Part shown: positions 42,793 through 51,335 of the stretch, in pieces
How the letters are laid out: the number at the start of each line of letters is the position of its first letter
Numbering within the stretch: position 1 is the stretch's first letter
Source: Elusimicrobiota bacterium
GTDB lineage: Bacteria > Elusimicrobiota > Elusimicrobia > Elusimicrobiales > UBA9959
Assembly: GCA_026388155.1 (NCBI GenBank)
Contig: JAPLKI010000010.1
Location: forward strand, 186,001 to 250,000
Direction: 5' to 3'
Length of the DNA: 64,000 nt
Notes under the pieces: generated by a model
The model's input: only the letters and a program-made list of their open reading frames with translations
What the model was told of the DNA's origin: nothing
Databases searched by the model: none
Program-made: the position numbers and the translations under genes

Positions 42793-43365
42793 ATGGTTTG
42801 GAATTTTTTAAAGAAGATACTTAACAAGAAGGAAGAAAAGCGGTCGGAGACGGAACCCCGGGCCGCTTTCCGGCAAAATACGCGGATCCAGCAAGCGGCC
42901 TCTCCGGCTCCATCGGCAGTTCCCGCCGCTGTAGCGCCGGCTGCGGCGGAAGCAGCCCCCGCACCTGCGGCAGATGTGGTGATAAATCAAACCGTCGCGC
43001 CGTCCGCGACTCCGCTGGCCGAAAAGACCGCCCCGGCTAAAGAAAAGTCTCCCGCTGAAAAAACTGATGATGAGCTGGCTCAGGAACTTAATGTTATTTC
43101 CCCTGAAATTCTTTCCCAGGCCAAAACCCCGCAGATGCGCAAGCTGATAATAGACATCTACCGCAAGATGCTTATCGAGGGCGTGGACATAAACGACGAA
43201 AAAGAAGTGAAAAAATGGCTTAAAAAGCATCCCGAAGTGGTGAACGGGGGCGAAGCCCACAAAATAGAGACCTTTAAAAGAGAGGAGCCGAAAGTGGGCC
43301 GCAATGACGCCTGCCCCTGCGGCTCCGGCAGGAAATACAAGAAGTGCTGCGGAAAAGGAAAGTAA
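42793..43365 (+). CDS. SEC-C zinc-motif protein with Ala/Pro-rich middle
   Basis: 190 residues. N-terminal basic stretch ([16 protein letters not shown]), an Ala/Pro linker (about 35-80), a helical region ([20 protein letters not shown]) and the C-terminal SEC-C motif [19 protein letters not shown] binds zinc and often contacts ribosome or SecB partners. No Walker motifs, so not SecA. A worn second copy of its 3' end lies 600 bases on (43.93-43.98 kb). Confidence 0.8.
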   Translation: MVWNFLKKILNKKEEKRSETEPRAAFRQNTRIQQAASPAPSAVPAAVAPAAAEAAPAPAADVVINQTVAPSATPLAEKTAPAKEKSPAEKTDDELAQELNVISPEILSQAKTPQMRKLIIDIYRKMLIEGVDINDEKEVKKWLKKHPEVVNGGEAHKIETFKREEPKVGRNDACPCGSGRKYKKCCGKGK

Positions 43366-43633
43366 ATTCTGGTCACCCCCGATGGGTTCGCAGGGCCTGC
43401 CGCCGGACCGGAACGCGGGGACAGCCGCCCACACCGTGGCCGGCTTCCACCACTCATCTTCGGCGCTTATGCAAGCCTCAGATTCGCGAAGGCCCCGCTA
43501 ACCCGGCTCCGGCGTCACCCGCTCCATTTATTCCCGACCTATTCCTTATATCAAGTTTCTCTCTGTTAACGTCCTTTTCACAATAAAACCGACTTCTTAT
43601 GTTTAAAAAAGCCGGCGGCGAAAACACCTAGCT
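43366..43633 (+). other. Gene-free GC-rich stretch after the SEC-C gene
   Basis: The first 150 bases are GC-rich with no open frame I trust. CGTCACCCGC (43513-43522) pairs perfectly with GCGGGTGACG (43637-43646). The rest is AT-rich without a recognisable feature. Confidence 0.4.
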
Positions 43634-43901
43634 TGCGCGGGTGACGGGGGACTGGGTAAGCAAAACACTCCGGAGCCCGACGCTTGCATAGCGCGGAGGT
43701 GAGGCACGGCTTCAGAGCGAAGCATAATTATGCTTCGCGTCCGGGCCGCAAGGGCGGAGGCGGTTCTCTGCGAAGCAGAACCGCTGAGCCGGGGCCGCGC
43801 AAAACCGCTATGCGGTTTATGAGTGGCGAGGAAGTGAAGGGCGGGCACGGTGTGTCCCGACCCTGGTTTTGCGTTCCCAGTCCCCCGGCAGGACCCGTGC
43901 C
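43634..43901 (+). repeat. Large inverted-repeat, multi-hairpin element
   Basis: Terminal arms (43645-43666 and 43866-43887) agree at 20 of 22 bases; the left begins CGGGGGACTGGG. Inside are a perfect 22-base palindrome (43717-43738, arms GCGAAGCATAA), a GCGGTTCT/AGAACCGC stem (43760-43784) and AAACCGC-TAT-GCGGTTT (43802-43818). It could be a MITE-like repeat or a structured RNA. No transposase is seen. Confidence 0.6.
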
Positions 43902-43925
43902 AGTTTATAATGCTTCTATGCGTAA

Positions 43926-43985
43926 AATGTCGAGTGTCCAATTGCGGAAGGCGGGAAGTGCTGTTGGAAGGGAAAGTAAATTCTG
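43926..43985 (+). pseudogene. Worn duplicate of the SEC-C gene 3' end
   Basis: GAAGTGCTGTTGGAAGGGAA, followed by AGTAAATTCTG, repeats the end of the SEC-C gene (GAAGTGCTGCGGAAAAGGAA, followed by AGTAAATTCTG) with few changes, including the stop codon. The upstream part still hints at CP...GG...CC. It suggests the intervening 600 bases were inserted with a duplication of the target. Confidence 0.55.
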
Positions 43986-43987
43986 TC

Positions 43988-45319
43988 TCAGCTCACGTGA
44001 GAAAGAAGGATCGTTTTCAGCCGGTTGAAATCGGCCGGTATGGCGGAGCTTTTGTCGCGTTTTCTCATGCAGGACGCAAGCCGTGAAGGGGCCTTTACCG
44101 CAAGCCCTGTGTTTCTTGAAACGATATCGGGGAATTTCGCCGGATGAGCCGTAGCTAAGACTATCTTCGGGCCCGCGATATTGCAATTAAGAGCGGCGGC
44201 TATGCCGGTGGCGGTATGCGGGTCGGATACGTAGCAGAATCTTCTGAAAGCCATTCTTATGGTTTTTTCAATTTCCGCATCCGTAACGGTGACGGAGTCA
44301 ATATCCCGTTTAACCGCAATGCGGTCGTTATGATACAGATCAAGGATCCGGGTGAAGTTGCTGGGTATGCCCACATCCATGGCGCTTGAAAGGGTCATCC
44401 GGGTCTTTGCGCGGGGCAGTATTCCCGTAGCAAGGTAACGCGGCACCCCGCTGTTGATATTAACCGCGGCAATAAACTTACGCACGGGCAAACCCATTCT
44501 TTTCGCGAACAGTCCGGCGGAAAGATCGCCGAAGTTTCCGCTGGGGACGACAAATACCGGCTTGCGTTTTCCCCTTTCTTCGCTCAAGACTTTAAGCTGT
44601 GAAACAGCGCTGAAATAATAGAACATCTGAGGGAGAAGCCTGCCTATGTTGATAGAGTTGGCGGATGAAAGGGCCATTTTCCCGCGGATCCCGGCGTCGG
44701 AAAGGGCTTTTTTGGCCAGCCGCTGGCAATCGTCAAAATCCCCTCTTACCTTAAGCGCGGTGATATTACCTCCGAGCGTGGCTATCTGCTTTTCCTGCAG
44801 AGGGCTTATCCTGCCTTCCGGATAAAGAACAAAAACATTTATTCCGGGAAGTCCGAAAAATCCGCATGCCGCCGCGCTTCCCGTGTCGCCGGAAGTGGCT
44901 ACGATAACAGCCAGGCGCTTTTTTGAACCGGCAAGGTAATGCTTCATAAGGCGGGCCATGAAACGCGCCCCGAAATCTTTGAACGAGAGCGTGGGGCCGT
45001 GAAAGAGTTCAAGGATATATAGATCTTCCGCGAGCCTGACCAGCGGAGAGGGGGAGTTCTTTACGGGGAAGGCTTTTCTGCTGAAGGAATCGCGGATTAT
45101 TTCTTTTAAATCCTTATCAGCCACATCGGAAATATACTCCCGGCAGACCTTAAAAGCCGTCTCATGAAAATTATTATTTCCGGCGGCGCGGGGGAAATTG
45201 TTCCCGCGATTTGGGAAAGCCTCCGGCATGAAAAGCCCTCCGTCGTCAGCCAGGCCCGTGAAAAGGGCTTCCCGGAAAGTTGCCGGTCTTGATTTTCCGT
45301 TAGTGCTGTAGTATTTCAT
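43988..45319 (-). CDS. thrC: Threonine synthase
   Basis: 443 residues, PLP enzyme. Turns O-phosphohomoserine into threonine. MKYYSTNGKSRPATFREAL start, the PLP Lys in LSFKDFGARFMARLM, ATSGDTGSAAACGF, and PSGNFGDLSAGLFAKRMG are clear. No repressor site seen. Convergent with the SEC-C gene. Threonine made here could feed Tdh at 55 kb, but the two serve opposite directions. Confidence 0.94.
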   Translation of the reverse strand: MKYYSTNGKSRPATFREALFTGLADDGGLFMPEAFPNRGNNFPRAAGNNNFHETAFKVCREYISDVADKDLKEIIRDSFSRKAFPVKNSPSPLVRLAEDLYILELFHGPTLSFKDFGARFMARLMKHYLAGSKKRLAVIVATSGDTGSAAACGFFGLPGINVFVLYPEGRISPLQEKQIATLGGNITALKVRGDFDDCQRLAKKALSDAGIRGKMALSSANSINIGRLLPQMFYYFSAVSQLKVLSEERGKRKPVFVVPSGNFGDLSAGLFAKRMGLPVRKFIAAVNINSGVPRYLATGILPRAKTRMTLSSAMDVGIPSNFTRILDLYHNDRIAVKRDIDSVTVTDAEIEKTIRMAFRRFCYVSDPHTATGIAAALNCNIAGPKIVLATAHPAKFPDIVSRNTGLAVKAPSRLASCMRKRDKSSAIPADFNRLKTILLSHVS

Positions 45320-45328
45320 TGTCGTTAC

Positions 45329-45477
45329 GGCTCAGGTAGACAGAATCCAGAAGTCAAGCCTATGGCAGTGCCGTAAAAAGAGCTATGCTCCTCAAACGGC
45401 CAGGATTCAGAACGGTGGAATCTGCTCAATTGCTGGTGCTCCCATTCTGACTACTGAATTCTGACTTCTGGCTACCC
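45329..45477 (-). repeat. Heptad-arm hairpin repeat between thrC and the kinase-like gene
   Basis: GTAGACAGAATCCAGAAGTC on one side, CCATTCTGACTACTGAATTC and TGACTTCTGG on the other; the read-back words are CAGAAGT, CAGAATT, CAGTAGT, CAGAATG. The arm ends beside the stop of the kinase-like gene. Confidence 0.6.
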
Positions 45478-45999
45478 GGGCAGTTGCCATTGTTTTATAT
45501 TTCTAATGATTTCCGCCGCAGTTTCAGCCGGCGATCGCTCCCGGGTGTCAACAGTCAGGTCCGCCGCTTTTTCATAAACCCGGGTTCTTTCTTTGAAAAG
45601 GCGTGTTATGCCTTTTTCCTTCAATCCTACTATGCCGCGCAGGTGAATAATCCCCGAAAGTCTTTTTTTTACTTCCGTGAGAGGCGTTTTGAGGTAAACG
45701 ACCAGGGTTTCTTTTTTGAGTTTCTTCATCGCCGCCGGCGAATAAATTATGCTTCCGCCGGGCGAGAACACAACCCTAATCAGGTCTATTGCCAGGGTGA
45801 GTTTCTCCTCCAGCGCCAGCAGAGCATGCTCTCCGTCCTTGGCTAAAATCACTTCGTGCCCCCTGCCGGTCGTTTCCCGAATGTGAATGTCCAGATCGAT
45901 AAAATTCCAGTCCAGTTTTTTTGCCAGAGTTTTGCCTGCCGTGGATTTTCCGGACCCGGGCATGCCCACAAGCGTTATCCCTTTGAATTTTTTCTTCAT
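45472..45999 (-). CDS. Shikimate-kinase-like protein with altered substrate site
   Basis: 175 residues. Walker A GMPGSGKSTAGKTLAKKL, DLDIHIRE (DxD with Mg and shikimate roles) and a closing FKERTRVYEKAADLTVDT match shikimate kinases. But the usual GE--FR--E loop reads DGEHALLALEE, so the shikimate-binding Arg is missing, and the GGG motif reads PGGSIIY. It may act on another small alcohol or be weak. A minus-strand TATAAT ten bases before the ATG suggests a short leader. Confidence 0.7.
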   Translation of the reverse strand: MKKKFKGITLVGMPGSGKSTAGKTLAKKLDWNFIDLDIHIRETTGRGHEVILAKDGEHALLALEEKLTLAIDLIRVVFSPGGSIIYSPAAMKKLKKETLVVYLKTPLTEVKKRLSGIIHLRGIVGLKEKGITRLFKERTRVYEKAADLTVDTRERSPAETAAEIIRNIKQWQLPG

Positions 46000-46090
46000 T
46001 CTCTTTTTTTGTATTATACACTTAGCAGCTTTGATTCGGCAAGCGCCCGCTTAGGCGGATGAACAGATTCAAACCGCAGGAGGAAACCCA

Positions 46091-47347
46091 ATGAACACGG
46101 ATATTGAAAAGATGCTCCGGATTTCACCCAAAAGATTCAAGGAAATTAACACTTTCCTGGTTGACCCTAAAAACGAAGCGGTCCGCGCTGTTGTAAAACT
46201 TATCGAAAAACACGGCGGCGCCGCCGCGATAAACAGGAAAGCGGCCGAAGCAGGGAAGCCTGAGAACCTGCTGGCGCGCCTTAAAAAGGAAAATTCGCCG
46301 TATTATAACGAAGTTCTCTGGCTCAGGGAACAGCGCGACAAGGGCGCGTTTATCGGCATGAAAGATTATTGCCGCAAACACGCGGGCAGGTGCAAGATCA
46401 ACAGCAAGAATGCGGTCGCGCTGGAAATCAGCGCCCTGCAGTATTTTCCTTTTCTCATACAGTCCGCCAAGCAGGCCATTGCCAGGCAGGAACTGATGCC
46501 GGGCCGCTTTATCCGCGTGCGAAACATGAAAGAACAGGTGGCGGACCTGGGCGATATCCTCGCGGTTTCCGCCTCAATGAATATAATAGGCGCGTCCCTT
46601 GTTGAGACGCTGGATACGAAGGGCACGGACGGTTCTAACATACACCTGGGGGGGGCTGCGACTATCACCGGCTATTTCGGAGGCGTGGGCCAGCCCAATG
46701 AGCATGCCATGCAGTGGGCCGAGGAGTATCTGCACTACTACACTAACTACGGCATCCGCCAGGCGCTCAATGTCAATTCCGGTACGATAATGATCGCCTA
46801 CCTTATGCACAGGCTTGGAGTGAATAACGAATTCAAGATCTCCGTGTTCATGGGCAACGACAACCCCTACTCTATAATGTGGACGCTGCTTGCGGCGAAA
46901 CTCTTCGCGCGCGAAGACGGGACAACTTCGCTGATCGGTTTCAACCTGGCTAACTCGGTGAATAACGAAACGATTATACAAGCCTCGAAAATACGCAAAG
47001 CGCTGGGCCTCGAAAAAGTTGTCCGCTTTGAGCACCACATCACGGAGACGTTCAAGTCCATCGTGGTTCAGCCGTACAACCGCAGACAGGAATTGATCCA
47101 GCTCGCCGCGAAGGTCCCCAATATCGCGGCCAAACATGAAGGCGGAGACCCGCAAATTGACGGCAAGCGCGCGCATCCTTCGGACATCCTCGATTACTTC
47201 ATGCCCAAGAAAGATGTGGAAGCCCAGGGCCTGATGCCCGCTATGCTGAGGAATTACCTGGACAAACACGACGCCGTGAACCGGACCGCCGAAGCGCTAA
47301 CTAAAGCCGGCATCGGAGTGCTGGCCGCGCAGAATCTGCATAAATAG
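46091..47347 (+). CDS. Conserved-looking protein of unknown function, TIM-barrel-like
   Basis: 418 residues, no signal or membrane segment. An N-terminal helical third (PKNEAVRAVVKLIEKHGG), then a Gly/Asn-rich core: GTDGSNIHLGGAATITGYFG, QALNVNSGTIMIAYLM, ISVFMGNDNPYSIMWTLLA, SLIGFNLANSVNNETI, VRFEHHITE, and a tail KHEGGDPQIDGKRAHPSD. The repeated beta-loop-helix units with polar ends look like a barrel enzyme. I do not recognise the family. AGGAGG lies upstream. panB follows 100 bases on in line. Confidence 0.75.
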   Translation: MNTDIEKMLRISPKRFKEINTFLVDPKNEAVRAVVKLIEKHGGAAAINRKAAEAGKPENLLARLKKENSPYYNEVLWLREQRDKGAFIGMKDYCRKHAGRCKINSKNAVALEISALQYFPFLIQSAKQAIARQELMPGRFIRVRNMKEQVADLGDILAVSASMNIIGASLVETLDTKGTDGSNIHLGGAATITGYFGGVGQPNEHAMQWAEEYLHYYTNYGIRQALNVNSGTIMIAYLMHRLGVNNEFKISVFMGNDNPYSIMWTLLAAKLFAREDGTTSLIGFNLANSVNNETIIQASKIRKALGLEKVVRFEHHITETFKSIVVQPYNRRQELIQLAAKVPNIAAKHEGGDPQIDGKRAHPSDILDYFMPKKDVEAQGLMPAMLRNYLDKHDAVNRTAEALTKAGIGVLAAQNLHK

Positions 47348-47431
47348 AGCTGAAGAGCTGGAAGCTCTGAAGAGCTGAAGTAAAGGAAAAGTATACTTCA
47401 GCTCTTCAGCACTTCAGGCTTCAGCGCTTCC
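47346..47431 (+). repeat. Heptad-arm hairpin repeat before panB
   Basis: AGAGCTGAAGAGCTGGAAGC and CTGAAGAGCTGAAG face ACTTCAGCTCTTCAGC and ACTTCAGG; complementary arms with an eight- to nine-base period here. Confidence 0.6.
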
Positions 47432-47446
47432 CTAAGGAGAATCGTA

Positions 47447-48430
47447 ATGAAAAAAATTAAAAAAGAAGCTGTAAGCCCTGTTGCATTAAAACCGCCGCAA
47501 AATGTGAAAAGAAGCCTTTTGGATTTTGCCAAAATGAAACGAAACGGCGTTCCCGCCGCCTGGGTTACCTCTTATGACCTTCCTTTCGCCTATGCCGCCC
47601 AGAAAGCGGGGGTTGATATGATACTTGTCGGCGATTCCGGCGGAATGGTCCAATTGGGCTATTCCACTACCAATCCCGTCACCATGGATGAAATGATAAC
47701 GCTTGCAAAGGCGGCCAGAAGGGGGGCTCCCGATACTTTCATGATAGGAGATATGCCGCAGGGGGCTTATGAACCCTCGGAAAGGGACGCGGTTATAAGC
47801 GCTTTACGCTTTGTTAAAGAAGCCGGCTCCGACGCTATAAAGTGCGAGGGCGGTCACAGGATCATTCCTAAAGTAAAGGCCATAGTCGATGCCGGAATTC
47901 TTGTAATGGGGCATTTGGGGCTTACCCCGCAAAGCACAGGCTCCTTCGGCGGTTACAGGGTGCAGGGCAAATCAGTTGCAAGTTTTGAAAAAACAATGGA
48001 AGACGCCCTGGAGCTTCAGGAGGCAGGGGTGTTCGCCTTACTGCTTGAGGCAATGCCCTCTGAACCGGCGGGCCAGATAGCCAGGGCTCTTAAAATACCG
48101 GTTTATGGAATAGGCGCCGGGACCGAGGTTGACGGGCAGCTTATCATAATGCACGACCTTATGGGTTTTTACGCCTCCTTCCGTCCATGGTTCGCCAAGT
48201 GCTATATTCCGGAAGTCGCCGGTCAATTCAAGGATTATCTGGCGCAGATACCTGACATAAGGAAGAACGGAAAAGAGGAAAGAGGCGACGGTTTATTGGT
48301 TTTGACGGAGATGGCCGTAAAAGCTTACATTAAGCAGGTTCGCGACGGGAGTTTCCCCGGCAAAGACTACTCTTATTCAATAAAACCGGAAGAAATAGCC
48401 GCGCTTAAAGCCTCCAAATACTGGAAATAA
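47447..48430 (+). CDS. panB: Ketopantoate hydroxymethyltransferase (extended)
   Basis: 327 residues against about 265 usual. Adds hydroxymethyl from methylene-THF to 2-oxoisovalerate for pantothenate. Metal and substrate residues are all there: ILVGDSGGM, GDMPQGAYE, AIKCEGG, MGHLGLTPQSTGSFGGYRVQG, LLLEAMPSE and GIGAGTEVDGQ. There are about 35 extra N-terminal and 35 extra C-terminal residues. No panC is near, and the unknown gene upstream is in the same direction, so a modified role is possible. AAGGAG precedes the ATG. Confidence 0.82.
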   Translation: MKKIKKEAVSPVALKPPQNVKRSLLDFAKMKRNGVPAAWVTSYDLPFAYAAQKAGVDMILVGDSGGMVQLGYSTTNPVTMDEMITLAKAARRGAPDTFMIGDMPQGAYEPSERDAVISALRFVKEAGSDAIKCEGGHRIIPKVKAIVDAGILVMGHLGLTPQSTGSFGGYRVQGKSVASFEKTMEDALELQEAGVFALLLEAMPSEPAGQIARALKIPVYGIGAGTEVDGQLIIMHDLMGFYASFRPWFAKCYIPEVAGQFKDYLAQIPDIRKNGKEERGDGLLVLTEMAVKAYIKQVRDGSFPGKDYSYSIKPEEIAALKASKYWK

Positions 48431-48449
48431 CAGCAACCGGCTGCCTCAG

Positions 48450-48492
48450 TTAGCCCGAATTTTTCAGTTGAAGAATTCGGGCTAATAGTTTT
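48450..48492 (+). terminator. Rho-independent terminator of panB
   Basis: A perfect 12-base stem TTAGCCCGAATT / AATTCGGGCTAA with a 12-base loop, followed by TAGTTTT. Confidence 0.8.
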
Positions 48493-48598
48493 CAAGGTCC
48501 AACTCACCATCCGTAAAGGGGGGGGATTCAGCCGGGCCCGAGCCTTCAGGCTGAAGCGGAGACCGGAAACAGGCCCGTATTAAAGGGTCTACAGGCCC

Positions 48599-48627
48599 TT
48601 GACAAAACTCAAACTTCCCTTTATGCT
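48599..48627 (+). promoter_or_regulatory. Sigma-70-like promoter of the TPR-kinase gene
   Basis: TTGACA (48599-48604), 17 bases, TATGCT (48622-48627), with TATATAT overlapping. The best promoter by eye in the window. Confidence 0.6.
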
Positions 48628-48654
48628 ATATATGAAATAAAGGTATTAAAAGGC

Positions 48655-48671
48655 GCCCGTTCAATACGGGC
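48655..48671 (+). promoter_or_regulatory. Small hairpin at the translation start of the TPR-kinase
   Basis: GCCCGT-TCAAT-ACGGGC ends four bases before the ATG, where a Shine-Dalgarno site would be. No such site is visible, so the hairpin may control translation. Confidence 0.4.
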
Positions 48672-48675
48672 ATTT

Positions 48676-51330
48676 ATGAAGAAGATACATTATTTTCTTT
48701 CTGTTTTCTTTTTTCTGCCGCTGTTTACTCCCGCTTTAGCCATGTCTAAGGAGGAAGTACCCGGCGTAGTCGCCGCTCCCGTAGTGCCGGGGTCTGAAAT
48801 TCCGGTTGTTGACAACACTCCGCCTGTGTCAGGCCAAAACCAGGCCGCGGCTATCACCGTAGACCCGGCATTGCATGAGAATAGGCGCGATGATTTTAGA
48901 ACATTCAGAATGAACGCCTCTAACCATCCCGATGTTTCCGCGCGCGCCCTGGCGCGGATCCTAAAGGGGCTTCCGCCGGATGAGGCACAGAAATTTACAG
49001 ACAGGAACTGCTTTCCGATATCCGAAATGCTCACAGGCCTCAGGCGCATGGCGGATTCCAAAAACCTGTCGCATGAAAATTTGCATTCTATAAGCTCCGA
49101 ACTCGAGCCTTTTGATATTCATGTGTTTGACGCCCGAGGCCGCAAGCCGCCGGACCGCGGCGGTCCCGGAGGCCCCGGAGGCCGCGGACACGATAAAATG
49201 AATCCCGTAAACGATCTGGTGGCTGTGCGCTCTGCCGTTAACTCGGAGGACAAAAAGGCGGCGGAGGAGAAAGTTCAGGCGCTTACGCAGAGCTACCCCG
49301 ACAATCCCTCGGTTCAGTCCGCGGCGGCTTCCTACTATAATGAAATGCGCAACTATACCATGGCTGAAAAGGCCGCCACCACTGCCATAAAACTGGACGA
49401 AAAAGATCCGGATCCCTATAAAACACGGGCGGTGGCTCGGGCCGAACTTGAAGACAGAAAAGGCGCCCTTGAGGACATAAAAAAAGCCATGGCCATAGAT
49501 CCGCAGGACGAATCGGCTAAAATCCTTTCCATACTTCTTGAAAGCCGCAAAAGCGTGCCCACCCTTAAATCCCTGGCTTCCGCGGAGGAAATAAAAAAGG
49601 CCCTTGGCTCCGTTGAAGATGGAAGCGCGGCCGCTGTAAGAGGCGACCGGGATCCCGGCGGCATAAACGGCGCGCCCGGGCAGTCTCCAGCCGCCGACGG
49701 CGGCGCTGCCACGTCCGCCGCGAATGGGGGGGCGGGCCAGGCCCAGGTTCCGGATTACGGCAAATCCCAGGCATACCTGCAGACCGCGTTTTCCAAAACG
49801 CGCCTTGGCGACTACGGGAACACCGTTAAATACGCTACCCTTTCCATAGAAAAAAACCCCGCTAATACCGACGCCTATCTGGAAAGGGCCAACGCCATGA
49901 ATTTCCTTGGCCGCTACGACGAAGCCGTAAGGGACGCCACCGTAGTGCTGCAAAAAGACCCTTCAAATCTTCAGGCTTTGAACATGCGCGCCTGGGCGCT
50001 TAATAAAAAAGGGCTGTCCGGCGAGGCGGAAACCGATTCGAGCCGGGCCATAGGCATAAACCCCGGTTTTGCGGACGCCTGGTTTAACAGGGCTCTGGCC
50101 TATGAGAAGCAGGGCGACTATAAAAAAACGCTTGAAAATTTCAGACAGGCCGCCGCGTTGAGCGGGGCTTACCAGAGCCGCTATCAGGACGCGGTGGCGC
50201 AGTACGGCGCCATGGTGCCGGGTTTCTCGGCCGGGCTTGGCGCGGCTTCCGCGGGAGCGCAGGCGGCTTATGAAGGCGCGCGCCGCCAAAAACGCTCTCC
50301 GCTCAAGCGGTTCCTCATTTTGCTGTTCTTCACGCTCACGGGCGGGGCGCTGGTGGCCATGGGATTGGTGCACATCGTGACTTCCAGAAACGTCAAAGCG
50401 GCGGTAAGCGCGCGCAGCACTCATCCGGATGTGCTTTCCCCGTCCGTCTTCTACGAGGGCGTGGCTACCGGGAAATATAAGATAGAGCGCAAAATCGGCG
50501 AAGGCGGCATGGGAGTGGTTTATGAAGCTGTTGACCAGTCGCTCGGCAGAAAAGTGGCCATAAAAAAGATGAACGAGGAGATAAAAGTGAACGAGCGCGA
50601 AAAACAGCGCTTCCTTGAAGAGGCCCGCACCGTGGCCCTTCTGCACCACCCCAATATAGTGGAGATCTATACCATTTTTGAGGAAGAGGACAATATTTAC
50701 CTGGTTTTTGAATATATCAACGGCCTGACGCTGGACCGTCTGCTTGACAAGGAAGTGCGGCTGGATTTTGCGAAAACAGTGGGTATATTTGACGAGGTAT
50801 CAAAAGCCCTGGTTTACGCCCATTCAAAAAATGTCATTCATCGCGACCTCAAGCTTTCAAACATTATGCTGAGCGAGGAAAACGAGATTAAGGTGATGGA
50901 TTTCGGGCTGGCAAGCCGCGTCAGGGAATCTCTGGCCAGATCCTCCAACGCGGAAGTGGTTGGAAGCCCCGCTTATATGGCGCCCGAGCAGGATATGGGC
51001 GTTTCTTCCAGGGAGGCCGACATTTATTCCCTGGGCGTGTGCCTTTACGAGTCCCTCAGCGGTGTGCTGCCCTTTCCGGGGCCGGATTTTCATCAGCAGA
51101 AGGTGGGCAGGCTTTACCAGCCCCTTAGCGGCGTGGTGCCCGGTTCTCCAAAAGCCCTTGATTCGCTGTTTGAAAAAGCCTTTGCCCCGGAGCCTGAAAA
51201 CCGCTTCCACAGCGCCGAGGAATTCCGGAAGACCTTGCTTGACATAGCCGAGGCCGGCGGCTTTAGCCCGGAAAGCGAAGAGCGCGGCCGCGCAAAACAA
51301 GGTCCGGAATACAGAACCTTCCCTGTTTAA
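48676..51330 (+). CDS. Membrane Ser/Thr protein kinase with N-terminal TPR domain
   Basis: 884 residues. An N-terminal signal-like segment (FLSVFFFLPLFTPALA), a linker and two TPR blocks (about 190-300 and 370-500: KAATTAIKLDEKDPDPYK, YATLSIEKNPANTDAY, with Ala/Gly-rich linkers). A membrane helix at about 545-565 (FLILLFFTLTGGALVAMGLV). Then a kinase domain: GEGGMGVVYEAVD, VAIKKM, HRDLKLSNIM, MDFGLA and APEQ. The order is the reverse of PknB, where the kinase is N-terminal. If the signal is not cleaved, the TPRs would sit outside or in the periplasm and the kinase inside. Targets unknown. Confidence 0.88.
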   Translation: MKKIHYFLSVFFFLPLFTPALAMSKEEVPGVVAAPVVPGSEIPVVDNTPPVSGQNQAAAITVDPALHENRRDDFRTFRMNASNHPDVSARALARILKGLPPDEAQKFTDRNCFPISEMLTGLRRMADSKNLSHENLHSISSELEPFDIHVFDARGRKPPDRGGPGGPGGRGHDKMNPVNDLVAVRSAVNSEDKKAAEEKVQALTQSYPDNPSVQSAAASYYNEMRNYTMAEKAATTAIKLDEKDPDPYKTRAVARAELEDRKGALEDIKKAMAIDPQDESAKILSILLESRKSVPTLKSLASAEEIKKALGSVEDGSAAAVRGDRDPGGINGAPGQSPAADGGAATSAANGGAGQAQVPDYGKSQAYLQTAFSKTRLGDYGNTVKYATLSIEKNPANTDAYLERANAMNFLGRYDEAVRDATVVLQKDPSNLQALNMRAWALNKKGLSGEAETDSSRAIGINPGFADAWFNRALAYEKQGDYKKTLENFRQAAALSGAYQSRYQDAVAQYGAMVPGFSAGLGAASAGAQAAYEGARRQKRSPLKRFLILLFFTLTGGALVAMGLVHIVTSRNVKAAVSARSTHPDVLSPSVFYEGVATGKYKIERKIGEGGMGVVYEAVDQSLGRKVAIKKMNEEIKVNEREKQRFLEEARTVALLHHPNIVEIYTIFEEEDNIYLVFEYINGLTLDRLLDKEVRLDFAKTVGIFDEVSKALVYAHSKNVIHRDLKLSNIMLSEENEIKVMDFGLASRVRESLARSSNAEVVGSPAYMAPEQDMGVSSREADIYSLGVCLYESLSGVLPFPGPDFHQQKVGRLYQPLSGVVPGSPKALDSLFEKAFAPEPENRFHSAEEFRKTLLDIAEAGGFSPESEERGRAKQGPEYRTFPV

Positions 51331-51335
51331 GTGCC

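Noticed and set aside
43684-44086. Overlapping plus-strand frames in the 43.7 kb element
   Set aside because: Translations follow hairpin arms and low complexity; no protein family.
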